From the NCBI GenBank assembly GCA_030688315.1, contig JAUYIT010000036.1:1-36303 (forward strand): 36,303 nt of DNA. Direction: 5' to 3'. Source of the DNA: Candidatus Komeilibacteria bacterium. GTDB lineage: Bacteria; Patescibacteriota; Patescibacteriia; UBA1558; UBA10009. Numbering within the stretch: the stretch's first letter is position 1; the number at the start of each line of letters is the position of its first letter. Made by a program: the position numbers and the translations under genes. Positions 8,993-18,137 of the stretch are shown piece after piece. The notes under the pieces were generated by a model. The model had not been told where the DNA came from, did no database searches, and was given only the letters and a program-made list of their open reading frames with translations.

Positions 8993-10377
8993 AAGGCGCT
9001 TCTTTGGCTAAAAACCGCGCGCGGCGTTTTTAATAAAATTTGAATATCCAAACCCAAGCTCCAATGCTCCACGTAATAAGTATCCAAACGGACTTCTTCT
9101 TCCCACAGCAAATCGCTCCGGCCGGAAACCTGCGCCAAACCGGTAATGCCGGGCTTAATGGCTAGTAGTTTTTTTTCGGACTGCTGATAGCCCTTAACTT
9201 CCTCCGGTTCATGAGGCCGCGGCCCCACCAAACTCATCTGGCCCAAGAAAACGTTAAAAAACTGCGGTAGTTCATCCAAGCTCCACTTTCTGATAATTTT
9301 ACCGAAGGAGGTCAAACGAGGGTCATTTTCCATTTTAAAAAGCGGACCATCTGCTCTTTGATTATAAGTTTGCAAATCTTTTTTTAACAAATGGGCATTT
9401 TTAACCATAGAGCGGAATTTATATAAATTGAATTTTTTGCCGTACGCGCCAATCCGCGGCAACGCCACAATCATCGGCCCTGTTGAGGTCAGTTTGACCG
9501 TCAGACCGATGACGATTAACAAAGGCGACAAAATTATCAAAAAAACCAAGGCCACAATTAAGTCAAACAACCGTTTTAAAATCCTGCCCCAACCATCCAA
9601 CCGCGTCTGCCTAACTTCAATCAAAGGCACGCCGGCCACTTCACTTAATTCAAAATTAATCAGCTTGGTATCCAACAGCGAAGCGGCGTATTTATAGTTA
9701 AGCTGATGTTCCAAACAAAAATTGACCAAATTGATTTTTTGATAATGTGATAAGCTGGCGTCAGCCAAAATCACATCGTCAACCAATTCTTGTTTAACCA
9801 TGCCGTTTAGTTCCTCGATTGAATTCTGATTGAATTCGGTAAAAGTTTTTAAAACCCTAAAGCCATAAGTGGGATTTAAAACATATGACCGGGCAATATC
9901 AATAGCGCTTTTATTGGCGCCGATTATTACCACTTGCCTAACGCCAATGCCCCGCTTATAAAAAAATTTCTTGACGTAAAAAATGATCAATCGTTCCAGC
10001 GCCACGATGACGATGCTTAATAGCCAGCCGGTTAAAATAATCAAACGGGAGGAAAACAGTTGGAAGTTAAAAAAGAAAGCCACCACGATCAGCAAGGTGG
10101 CGGCACTGCAAGCCACGCCGATCTTAAAAAAGTAACTGAAAAAACTCTGGCGCTTGACGGAATAAAGACCGGAAACTGCAAACACGGCCAGCCAGGCCAA
10201 AGAGGCTACGCTTAATATGGCAAAAAAATCAGTATAAGCCAGTTCAAAAACCACTGGACGGATCTCCACTACAAACGATTCAAATCTTAAAAAATATGCC
10301 AGCGAACCGGCCAACAGCAAAGCCAGGTAGTCCAGAGGCAACAAAATAGCGGTAAAAATTAATTCCAATTTTTTCAT
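8989..10377 (-). CDS. Polyprenyl glycosylphosphotransferase (bacterial sugar transferase)
   Basis: N-terminal TM helices; KRLFDLIVALVFLIILSPLLIVIGLTVKLTSTGP...KFRSMV...LDELPQFFNVFLGQMSLVGPRPHEPEEV...KPGITGLAQVSGRS. Confidence 0.93.
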   Translation of the reverse strand: MKKLELIFTAILLPLDYLALLLAGSLAYFLRFESFVVEIRPVVFELAYTDFFAILSVASLAWLAVFAVSGLYSVKRQSFFSYFFKIGVACSAATLLIVVAFFFNFQLFSSRLIILTGWLLSIVIVALERLIIFYVKKFFYKRGIGVRQVVIIGANKSAIDIARSYVLNPTYGFRVLKTFTEFNQNSIEELNGMVKQELVDDVILADASLSHYQKINLVNFCLEHQLNYKYAASLLDTKLINFELSEVAGVPLIEVRQTRLDGWGRILKRLFDLIVALVFLIILSPLLIVIGLTVKLTSTGPMIVALPRIGAYGKKFNLYKFRSMVKNAHLLKKDLQTYNQRADGPLFKMENDPRLTSFGKIIRKWSLDELPQFFNVFLGQMSLVGPRPHEPEEVKGYQQSEKKLLAIKPGITGLAQVSGRSDLLWEEEVRLDTYYVEHWSLGLDIQILLKTPRAVFSQRSAL

Positions 10378-10444
10378 AAAAACTTAGAGCAAGTAAAATT
10401 TAATAACAACGCCTTTAAATCGCCGAATATAAGATAATAAGCAA

Positions 10445-10473
10445 ATGATAGCAGAAACGACAACTTTTGCCAA
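10445..10473 (-). promoter_or_regulatory. Promoter for sugar transferase/GT operon, divergent from rnpB
   Basis: Minus strand TTGGCA-17 nt-TATCAT. Confidence 0.5.
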
Positions 10474-10484
10474 AAATTACAACC

Positions 10485-10513
10485 TTGACTAATTTGTTAA
10501 TATCTGTTATGAT
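10485..10513 (+). promoter_or_regulatory. Sigma70 promoter of rnpB
   Basis: TTGACT-17 nt-TATGAT, predicted TSS about 10520 coincides with the P1 5' end. Confidence 0.8.
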
Positions 10514-10520
10514 TTAAAAG

Positions 10521-10935
10521 TCCTTTTAAATTTAGATGATCGCCCCGATCCCGACGTAAAGTCGGGATCGTGGAGGAAAGTCCGAACACCGCTTTTTTCG
10601 TTTTATTAAACGGAGGATAATTGGTAACGCCAACCGCTTGACCGGGCAACCGGCCAATCAGGACAAGTGCAACAGAGAATATTCCTATTTGTGGGCCAAG
10701 AGTATACTCTCCGCAAATTAAGGGTGAAAAGGTCGGCTAATCAGCTGACCCGTCCAGCTGGCGACAGCTGGAAAGAGGTAAACTCTATCCGGTGCAACTT
10801 CAAGTAGGTTCCGATTAACGTCGGAGCGGGTTGAAGGCATGATCCTGATTCGTAAGATTCAGGACTAGATAGATGATCATCCCTACCCGCCGATTCGGCG
10901 GGCGGGACAGAATTCGGCTTATTAATTTAAAAGGA
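10521..10935 (+). ncRNA. rnpB: RNase P RNA, bacterial (type A-like)
   Basis: ggaggaaagtccgaacacc (P4 5' side), aagggtgaaaagg, gaggtaaactctatccggtgcaacttcaagtag, acagaattcggctta (P4 3' side); P1 tccttttaaattta/taatttaaaagga; P2 gatgatc/gatcatc. Confidence 0.95.
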
Positions 10936-10942
10936 CAAAAAA

Positions 10943-10972
10943 AGATCGGCAATCAGCCGATTTTTTTATTTT
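10943..10972 (+). terminator. Rho-independent terminator of rnpB
   Basis: gatcggc aatca gccgat followed by tttttttatttttt. Confidence 0.85.
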
Positions 10973-10973
10973 T

Positions 10974-12083
10974 TTAAACATTTTGCAAAACATCCAGTGT
11001 CTGCTTGGCACATTTATCCCAGCTATATTCCTGGGCACGGGACAGACCGCGGGCAATCAAATCTTGCCTAAAATCGTTATCCTCGGCAACCTTAGCCATG
11101 TTTAAAGCAAAGGCATCTGTATCATGAGCATCAATCAGCAAGCCCGCGCCATTAACTATTTCCGGCAAAGCGCCCGAATTACTGGCAATAACCGGTGCGC
11201 CGCAGGCCATGGCTTCAATAGCCGGCAAGCCAAAGCCCTCGTAAATTGACGGGAACAGCAAACCCCGCGCGCCGGATAATAACACCGGCAACTGTTCAAT
11301 AGGCAGCCATCCCAATTTTTTTATTTCGTCCTTATACGGCGAGGCCTGAATTTCGGCGTCCAGTTCGTGACCGCCGGGCTGGTCGGAACCGACCAACAAC
11401 AAATTAAAAGGATGTTTTTGCGTTTGCCTAAAACGGTTGTAGATCCTAATCAGGCCGATCACGTTTTTACGCAACGCCAAACGGCTTAAAAAAATAAAAT
11501 AAGGATACCTGATCTTTAACTGTTCCAGAGTGTTTTTAACTGTTTCCGGAGGACTCGGCCGCCACAGACGATGGTTTAAACCCAGAGGCACAACCACAAT
11601 GCGATCGCCAGCAATGCCGTAAAATTTTATAATTTCCTGCTTGGTAAATTCGGAAACAGCGATGATCCGGTCAGCAATAGCGGTCATTCTTTTGGCGCCA
11701 TACTTTAAGGATCTTAGTTCAAACGAGTTGTAAGTTTCGGGGTAATGTTCATAACCCACGTCATGCCAGGTAATCACGTTTTTTTTAGCAGCCACCGGAG
11801 GAAAAGTATGCGAGGGCACAAATAAAAGATCGGGTTGACGCGCAATCATTTCCCAACTTAAGCGTCCTAAAGTCCAAAACCGCCTAAATGGCCAATGAAG
11901 AATTTTTTCGGAAAAATTATCGGATCTCGGCACAATGGCGCCTCTTAATTTATCGGGAGTATATAAAAAATATTGATTCTTATGATCCAGTTCAAACAAA
12001 CGATCCAGTAAATTATAGGCGTACCATTCCACGCCGCTTTTGTGCTCGCGATTCGCGCGTGACGCGTCAATGCCAATTATCAT
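10974..12083 (-). CDS. Glycosyltransferase family 4 (start corrected from 12131)
   Basis: MIIGIDASRANREHKSGVEWYAYNLL...FPSIYEGFGLPAIEAMACGAPVIASNSGALPEIV; the upstream MLFIIYLEIEICLLEI is translation of the AT-rich repeat. Confidence 0.9.
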   Translation of the reverse strand: MIIGIDASRANREHKSGVEWYAYNLLDRLFELDHKNQYFLYTPDKLRGAIVPRSDNFSEKILHWPFRRFWTLGRLSWEMIARQPDLLFVPSHTFPPVAAKKNVITWHDVGYEHYPETYNSFELRSLKYGAKRMTAIADRIIAVSEFTKQEIIKFYGIAGDRIVVVPLGLNHRLWRPSPPETVKNTLEQLKIRYPYFIFLSRLALRKNVIGLIRIYNRFRQTQKHPFNLLLVGSDQPGGHELDAEIQASPYKDEIKKLGWLPIEQLPVLLSGARGLLFPSIYEGFGLPAIEAMACGAPVIASNSGALPEIVNGAGLLIDAHDTDAFALNMAKVAEDNDFRQDLIARGLSRAQEYSWDKCAKQTLDVLQNV

Positions 12084-12085
12084 AA

Positions 12086-12196
12086 TTTCCAAGAGACAAA
12101 TTTCAATTTCCAAATAAATAATAAACAACAAAATTCAAAAACTATTTGTAATTTAAATTTTGGAATTTATTTGGATATTGATATTTGAAAATTGTT
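12086..12196. repeat. AT-rich intergenic imperfect inverted repeat
   Basis: caatttccaaataaataataaacaacaaaatt ... aattttggaatttatttggatattgatatttgaaaattg. Confidence 0.65.
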
Positions 12197-13208
12197 ATTT
12201 TGTAAACAAAATACTGCGCTTGTAGGATTCCAAATTATCCAAGGCAATGCCCGTGCCCTTGGCCACGCACAACAGTGCTTCATCGGCCACATAAGCGGGC
12301 ACGCCGGTGGCTTGCGAGAGCAGGATGGCCATGTTGCGCAATAATGAAGAACCGCCGGTTAACACCATACCCTTATCCATCACGTCGGCGGAAAGTTCGG
12401 GCGGGGTTTTAAATAGCACCGACTTGACGGCGGCAATAATCCCCTGCAGTTCGTTTTGCAGGGCTTCGGTCACGTCGTCGGAATTAACTTCAATGGTGCG
12501 AGGCAGGCCCGAAATCATGTCGCGGCCGCGGATATTCATTTTTAATTTTTCCTCGTCATCCAGATACATAGCCGAACCGATCTGGATTTTAATCTGCTCG
12601 GAAGTGCTTTCACCAATGGCCAAACCGTATTTTTTTCTGATGAATTCGGCAATGGCCGCGTCAAACTTGGTGCCGCCGATTCTAATGGAGGTGTTAGCCA
12701 CAATGCCACCCAAAGAAATAACAGCAATTTCAGAAGTGCCGCCGCCCATATCCACAATCATGTGTCCGGAAGCGGAACCAATGGGAATATTGGCGCCAAT
12801 GGCCGCGGCAATGGGCTCTTTAATGATGTAAGCGGCTTTAGCGCCGGCCGCCACAGTGGCGTCAATCACCGCTCTTTTTTCGGTTGAGGTGATGCCGGCG
12901 GGCACGGCAATCATTACTTCCGGCCTAAACAGCTTAACGCCGCCAATGGCTTTATTGATAAAGTAACGGAGCATGCTTTCGGTGATTTTGTAATCGGCAA
13001 TCACCCCATCCCTAAGCGGACGCAAAGCCACGATGGTGTCGGGTGTGCGGCCCAGCATTTCCTTGGCTTCTTCACCCACCGCTAAAACCTTTTTATCCAT
13101 AACCGAAATCGCCACCACCGAGGGTTCGTTGATGATAATGCCTCTTTTGGGCACATGGACCAGCGTATAAGTGGTGCCCAAATCAATGCCGATTTTCTTG
13201 GTAAACAT
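12195..13208 (-). CDS. mreB: Rod shape-determining protein MreB (second paralogue)
   Basis: MFTKKIGIDLGTTYTLVHVPKRGIIINEPSVVAI; MIVDMGGGTSEIAVISLGG; MVLTGGSSLLRN. Confidence 0.92.
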   Translation of the reverse strand: MFTKKIGIDLGTTYTLVHVPKRGIIINEPSVVAISVMDKKVLAVGEEAKEMLGRTPDTIVALRPLRDGVIADYKITESMLRYFINKAIGGVKLFRPEVMIAVPAGITSTEKRAVIDATVAAGAKAAYIIKEPIAAAIGANIPIGSASGHMIVDMGGGTSEIAVISLGGIVANTSIRIGGTKFDAAIAEFIRKKYGLAIGESTSEQIKIQIGSAMYLDDEEKLKMNIRGRDMISGLPRTIEVNSDDVTEALQNELQGIIAAVKSVLFKTPPELSADVMDKGMVLTGGSSLLRNMAILLSQATGVPAYVADEALLCVAKGTGIALDNLESYKRSILFTK

Positions 13209-13235
13209 GCGTTAAAATTGGTTTAAAGTAAGTTT

Positions 13236-13264
13236 ATCCTAGCAGAAATAACCCTTATTGACAA
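13236..13264 (-). promoter_or_regulatory. Promoter of second mreB
   Basis: Minus strand TTGTCA-17 nt-TAGGAT; TSS about 21 nt before ATG. Confidence 0.55.
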
Positions 13265-13290
13265 TATGATAAATTATGACTCGGCGGAAC

Positions 13291-13311
13291 AAAAAAACTC
13301 CAAAACAGGAG
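13291..13311 (-). terminator. Rho-independent terminator after greA
   Basis: Minus strand CTCC-TGTTTT-GGAG followed by TTTTTTT. Confidence 0.55.
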
Positions 13312-13334
13312 CATCTTGGCCTGAAGAAAAAAAA

Positions 13335-13793
13335 TTATTTAATCGATTTAATGGTATAAGCGGTTAAGCCGCGCGGAGTTTCCACTGTTACCGCTTCTCC
13401 CATGGACCGGCCTAACACGGCCTGTCCGATCGGCGAATCGCAGGAAAGCAGACCTTGAGCGGGGTCGCCTTCATGAGAACCAACAATGGTGAATTTAATC
13501 TGCTTTTCCCCTGTTTCCAAAACCACGGACGAACCGACCTGCACCTGGCTATTGTCCTTATTCTCTGCCACCACCGCGTTTTTGAGAATATTTTCAATTT
13601 CCAAAATGCGGCCTTCCATAAAGGCCTGTTCGTCACGGGCTTCGTTGTACTCGGCGTTTTCGCTTAAATCGCCGTGCTCCTTAGCCAGCTCAATCCGCTC
13701 TACGATTTCCTTGCGCTTGCCGGTTTTAAGTTCATTTAATTCCGACTCAAGCCTTTTTTTACCTTCGGGGCTTAAAATTGAATAATCATTCAT
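13335..13793 (-). CDS. greA: Transcription elongation factor GreA
   Basis: LSPEGKKRLESELNELKTGKRKEIVERIELAKEHGDLSENAEYNEARDEQAFMEGRI; DSPIGQAVLGRSMGEAV. Confidence 0.97.
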   Translation of the reverse strand: MNDYSILSPEGKKRLESELNELKTGKRKEIVERIELAKEHGDLSENAEYNEARDEQAFMEGRILEIENILKNAVVAENKDNSQVQVGSSVVLETGEKQIKFTIVGSHEGDPAQGLLSCDSPIGQAVLGRSMGEAVTVETPRGLTAYTIKSIK

Positions 13794-13848
13794 ATACAGT
13801 TCATCATAATTAATTATTTAAGTTATGTCAAACATACTTTTTTGGACC

Positions 13849-13882
13849 CCCTCATTAATTCTCCCCCTCTCAAGAGGGGGGC
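13849..13882. repeat. Probable truncated relative of the 1704-1780 repeat
   Basis: accccctcattaattctccccctctcaagagggggg; same accccctc-N8-tccccct...aag-ggggg layout as 1716-1752. Confidence 0.5.
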
Positions 13883-13886
13883 TTGA

Positions 13887-15806
13887 TTAATCGCTCAACC
13901 TATTCTTAACGTACCAATTCAGAACTTCGTAAGCGATGGGCACGGCTGTTTCGGAACCTTCATTGCCATTTTCCACCAACACGGTTATAACCAATTCCGG
14001 ATTTTGATAGGGTAAAAAGCCCGTAAACCAGGCATGGGGATTGCCGTTTGACGCCTGGGCCGTGCCGGTTTTTCCGGCAGATGGCACGCTTAACAATGAC
14101 AGCCGGCGGCTGCTGCCGTTGGTTACGCCGGCTCTCATGCCTTCGGCCACCGTGGCGAAATTATTTTTACTGCCCAAATTTTGCGCCAGCACTTCCGGTT
14201 CAACCACCGTGGTTTGGCCAAGCTGAGAATTGATGATTTTTTCCAAAATTCGAGGTTTAAATAAAGTTCCGCCATTGGCCACGGCGCTGGTGTACATAGC
14301 AACTTGTAAAGGCGTGGCTAATAAATCACCCTGACCAATGGCCAGATGCAAAGTATCGCCCGGGTACCAAACCTCGTTTTTGGCCTTAATTTTCCATTCC
14401 TCGCTGGGTAAAAAACCGGCTCGCTCGCCTTTTAAATCAATGCCGGTAATTTTACCCAGACCAAAGGAACTAAAATAGCCGAGCATTTTTTTTAAACCCA
14501 GGCCGCGATGTCCGTCAAAATTTTCCAGGGCCAGATAATAATAAAAGGTGTTGACCGATTCGGATAAGGCCTTAATCACGTTGGTCAGGCCATGGCCACC
14601 CGCCTGCCAATCCGGAAAAAACCATTGACTGTACCAAACCCCGCCCGTGCTGGCCACGGTACTGTTTCTGTCAATTATGCCTTCCTGCAATCCGGCCAAG
14701 CTCATCACCAGCTTAATAGTTGAACCGGTCGGATATTCGCCGCCGATAACGCGGTTGATTAATGGCTTTAAGGGATTATCAAGCAAGCCCTGATAGCTTT
14801 GAGAGCTGATGCCGCGGCTGAACTCGTTATTATCGTAAGTAGGCCAAGAAACCAGAGCCCTGATTTGCCCGTTGCGCGGATCCATGGCCACCACCGCGCC
14901 GGCCTTATGCGGCTGCTGCGCCTTAAAACTCTCCACAATTTTCTGCTGCAAACCAAGGTCAATTCCCAAAACCAGATTATTGCCGTTTTTGGGCTCTTGC
15001 TCGGCAATGACTTTTTTTTCCTGCCCGAGCGCGTCAACCTCAATCTGGCGCTGGCCAAATGAGCCCCTTAATTCGCTCTGGTAATATTCTTCCAGGCCGC
15101 CGCCATGGCCCACTTTTTCGGTCAATTGGTAATCCAGGGCCAAGTACTTGTCTTTTTCTTCCCGGGTGATTCTGGAAGTGTAGCCGAACAAATGAGTCAA
15201 TGATCCGTCGGCAGGATATTTTCTTAAGGGGTCAATAATGACTTTTAAGGCGGGCGAATCCTGAACTTTAAGCATCAGGCCCAGCGCCTGTTCATAATTT
15301 AAATTTTCTTTTACAGCTACGGGCAAATAGCCGGTCGTGTTAAGAAGATCGGCGGTCTCTTGGTCCGTTAATTCCAGATCCTTAAAAATCCCGCCTATTT
15401 TTTGTTTTTCCTCGGTGCTTAAACTGCTGACAGCCGGCTGAAAAAACAGGGAAAAAGTTCCGATATTTTCCACCATCGGATTGCCTAAATGGTCAAAAAA
15501 AATGCCGCGGCTGGGCGCCAGCCATTCCCGTCGCAAACGGTTGCCTTCAGCGATGTTTCTAAAATCGCTGCCGGAAAAAAACTGCAGATAAAACAGCCGG
15601 CCGGCCAGCAGTAAAAACAGACCCGCTAATATTGCCAGCACCAAACGCTGTTTGGATAAATTGACCAGCCGACCTAAGGTTTGCGAGCCGCCCATGACTA
15701 AAAACGACTCGCTGACTTCGTGGCTGTCGTAAAAATTATCCACCTGGCCCTGGCGCTTATCGGCGCTAAAGCCCGGAATTATAAAAGGGTCACGAGATTT
15801 CCACAT
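13887..15806 (-). CDS. mrdA: Penicillin-binding protein 2 (elongasome transpeptidase)
   Basis: EGNRLRREWLAPSRGIFFDHLGNPMVEN; SxxK in GEYPTGSTIKL; KTGTAQ; long cytoplasmic N-terminus then TM. Confidence 0.92.
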   Translation of the reverse strand: MWKSRDPFIIPGFSADKRQGQVDNFYDSHEVSESFLVMGGSQTLGRLVNLSKQRLVLAILAGLFLLLAGRLFYLQFFSGSDFRNIAEGNRLRREWLAPSRGIFFDHLGNPMVENIGTFSLFFQPAVSSLSTEEKQKIGGIFKDLELTDQETADLLNTTGYLPVAVKENLNYEQALGLMLKVQDSPALKVIIDPLRKYPADGSLTHLFGYTSRITREEKDKYLALDYQLTEKVGHGGGLEEYYQSELRGSFGQRQIEVDALGQEKKVIAEQEPKNGNNLVLGIDLGLQQKIVESFKAQQPHKAGAVVAMDPRNGQIRALVSWPTYDNNEFSRGISSQSYQGLLDNPLKPLINRVIGGEYPTGSTIKLVMSLAGLQEGIIDRNSTVASTGGVWYSQWFFPDWQAGGHGLTNVIKALSESVNTFYYYLALENFDGHRGLGLKKMLGYFSSFGLGKITGIDLKGERAGFLPSEEWKIKAKNEVWYPGDTLHLAIGQGDLLATPLQVAMYTSAVANGGTLFKPRILEKIINSQLGQTTVVEPEVLAQNLGSKNNFATVAEGMRAGVTNGSSRRLSLLSVPSAGKTGTAQASNGNPHAWFTGFLPYQNPELVITVLVENGNEGSETAVPIAYEVLNWYVKNRLSD

Positions 15807-16305
15807 ATTTACCTTTCTTTGATTGGTAAAAAAATTGACCGGCTACAACAATTATCAAAGTATTTAACAAAATATAAACCGTTGCTTGCCAAACCGACAT
15901 TTTTAACAACAGGGCGTAAGCCGGCTCCTGGGCGATCCAGCCAAACAGCCGGGAGATTAAAAAAAGCAACAGCCAATAGCCGCCAACCGAGCCCAAAATT
16001 AAAAAAATGCGGGCCAGCTGATGGCTTAAAGAAAGTTCAGCGGTTAATAAATGCAGTGTTCCGCACACGAGCAGTAAAACCAGTAAAAAAACGCCGGGCG
16101 AACCAAAAGCCAAATCCAATAATATACCGGCCGTAATAAACGCGCTCCAGCGGCCCGGCAAACGGTTTAAATTAAGAAAAATAACCGCGGCCAGCGGCAG
16201 ATCAACCAGCCAGCCCAAAGGCGTTAGCAAGCGGTTCAACAAAAAAAGAACGAGTATGGCAAGCGGAGGAATTAAAAATTTAATCGCCTTAACCATAAAG
16301 CTCAA
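15790..16305 (-). CDS. mreD: Rod shape-determining protein MreD-like
   Basis: 171 aa multi-TM protein between mreC and PBP2, overlapping both; assigned mainly by synteny. Confidence 0.7.
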   Translation of the reverse strand: MSFMVKAIKFLIPPLAILVLFLLNRLLTPLGWLVDLPLAAVIFLNLNRLPGRWSAFITAGILLDLAFGSPGVFLLVLLLVCGTLHLLTAELSLSHQLARIFLILGSVGGYWLLLFLISRLFGWIAQEPAYALLLKMSVWQATVYILLNTLIIVVAGQFFYQSKKGKYVEIS

Positions 16306-17087
16306 TTTTTTAAAATTATCGTTAGCACATGGAGGTTGTGGTAGTTAAATGGCTGATTAACCCTGGCCTGTTTAAAAATCTGACCCACCTGCTGTTCCAC
16401 CTGCGAAATCTGCCCGACTAGCAGTCCGCGCGGCACCAGCTCTTCCAAACCCGAAGTGATTACGTTCTGCTTTTCCTCAACCGGCTCGTTCTGGGGTATT
16501 AGTTCAATAACCAAACTGTTGCCGGCCTGGCCGGATAACAGGCCGTTGGTTCTGCCCGATTGGTCGCCAAAACTGACGGCCAGCTGGGAGGCGGTGTCAT
16601 TAAGTAGGCGGACAAAAGAACGGTTTTGCTCCACCTGGGAAATTTTTCCGATAATAACTCCCTGATTGACCGTGACGGCCAGGCCGGGCTTAAGCCCGCT
16701 ATTGGCGCCCGCGTCAATAATAAAAACGTTATCGTTTAAAGGCAAGCGTCCAATGACCTTGGCCAACTGCCAGCGGTAATTAACCGTGACCAAAAAGTCC
16801 AGTTCGCTTTTAAGATAGCGGTTTTCGGTTTCCAATTCGCTCAATTTAAGGTAATCCACGCTTAGCTCTCCCAATTCTCCCTTGAGCCGCAAATTTTCAT
16901 CATTTAGCCGTTGATAATTTTTAAGCGCGCTAAAATTAAGTCCCCAGGAATAAAATCTGGCTTCCACTGGTGCCAACAGACCGGCCAGCCAGGCCTCGGG
17001 CGCTTTAAGCCACCCGAACCAATGAAAAAAAATCAGCAGAATAGCTGCCGCGCCAACGCCGATAAATTTTGACTGCTTTTTGTTCAT
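16302..17087 (-). CDS. mreC: Rod shape-determining protein MreC
   Basis: N-terminal TM, coiled coil, VIGRLPLNDNVFIIDAGANSGLKPGLAVTVNQGVIIGKI. Confidence 0.93.
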   Translation of the reverse strand: MNKKQSKFIGVGAAAILLIFFHWFGWLKAPEAWLAGLLAPVEARFYSWGLNFSALKNYQRLNDENLRLKGELGELSVDYLKLSELETENRYLKSELDFLVTVNYRWQLAKVIGRLPLNDNVFIIDAGANSGLKPGLAVTVNQGVIIGKISQVEQNRSFVRLLNDTASQLAVSFGDQSGRTNGLLSGQAGNSLVIELIPQNEPVEEKQNVITSGLEELVPRGLLVGQISQVEQQVGQIFKQARVNQPFNYHNLHVLTIILKN

Positions 17088-17090
17088 GGT

Positions 17091-18137
17091 TTATTCATCC
17101 GAAGGAGATGGAAGCAGAACCTCCTTTAAATTTTCCAAATCTTCCAAAATTATGCCGGTACCTCTAACCACGGCCGTCAGCGGATCATCAACAATCTGCA
17201 CCGGGATTTTGGTTTCCTGGGCAATTAAAGTATCCAGCCCTTTTAACCTGGCCCCGCCGCCCGAAAGCAACAGACCGCGGGTATAAATATCGGCCACCAG
17301 TTCCGGCGGGGTTTTTTCCAAAGTATCCCTGATCGCTTCCACAATCTGCCTGACCGATCTTAAAATGGCCTCCCTAATTTGCTGGCTGGTTAAAATTACT
17401 TCCTTAGGCAAACCGCTGATTAAATCGCGGCCGCGCATGGTGGTTTCTTCCTTGTCGCTGCCTAAATTAGCCACCGTGCCGATCTTAATTTTTATTTCCT
17501 CGGCAGTTTTGGAACCTAACAGCAAATTGAAGTTTTCCCGGGCGTACTGAATGATATTTTCATCCAGTTCTTCTCCGGCCACGGATAAGGAATTAAACGT
17601 GACCACCCCGCCCAAAGAAATTACAGCCACCTCGGTTTTACCGCCGCCCAAATCAACCATCATGTAACCGCTGGGATCCTGAATGGGCACGCGCGAACCA
17701 ATGGCCGCCGCCAGCGGCTGTTCCACTAAATGCACTTCGCGGGCGCCGGCCGATTTGGCCGCGTCTTCCACTGCTTTTCTTTCCACCTCGGTCACGTTTA
17801 AAGGAATGCCGATAATTACCCGCGGTCGTGGTGAAAAGCTGAAGTTTTGCTGATGGATTTTTTTAATAAAATGGCTGATCATTTTTTCGGTAATTTCAAA
17901 GTCCGAAATTACCCCGCCGGAGAGCGGTTTGGTGATCATAATATGACCGGGCGTTTTGCCGATCATTTTTTTAGCATCTTCGCCGATGGAAATAATCTGA
18001 TTGTTACGGGTGTTAACGGCCACTACCGAGGGTTCGTTAATCACGATACCCTTATCCTTAACGTAAACCAAGGTATTGGTGGTGCCCAAATCAATCCCGA
18101 TATCCTGCGAAAATCTGCCGAACAATTTATTGAACAT
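17091..18137 (-). CDS. mreB: Rod shape-determining protein MreB
   Basis: FSQDIGIDLGTTNTLVYVKDKGIVINEPSVVAVN; heads mreB-mreC-mreD-PBP2. Confidence 0.96.
   Translation of the reverse strand: MFNKLFGRFSQDIGIDLGTTNTLVYVKDKGIVINEPSVVAVNTRNNQIISIGEDAKKMIGKTPGHIMITKPLSGGVISDFEITEKMISHFIKKIHQQNFSFSPRPRVIIGIPLNVTEVERKAVEDAAKSAGAREVHLVEQPLAAAIGSRVPIQDPSGYMMVDLGGGKTEVAVISLGGVVTFNSLSVAGEELDENIIQYARENFNLLLGSKTAEEIKIKIGTVANLGSDKEETTMRGRDLISGLPKEVILTSQQIREAILRSVRQIVEAIRDTLEKTPPELVADIYTRGLLLSGGGARLKGLDTLIAQETKIPVQIVDDPLTAVVRGTGIILEDLENLKEVLLPSPSDE

Noticed and set aside
10886-10902. cccgccgattcggcggg hairpin within rnpB as a possible repeat insertion
   Set aside because: Its position between P2 and P4 3' strands fits the variable helix P19 known from many bacterial RNase P RNAs.
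12307-12831. 174-aa plus-strand ORF antisense to mreB2
   Set aside because: Mirror ORF of a conserved, GC-biased coding sequence; composition lacks any domain and the minus frame is clearly MreB.
15720-16136. 138-aa plus-strand ORF
   Set aside because: Antisense to mreD/PBP2 junction; Lys/Arg-rich shadow frame.
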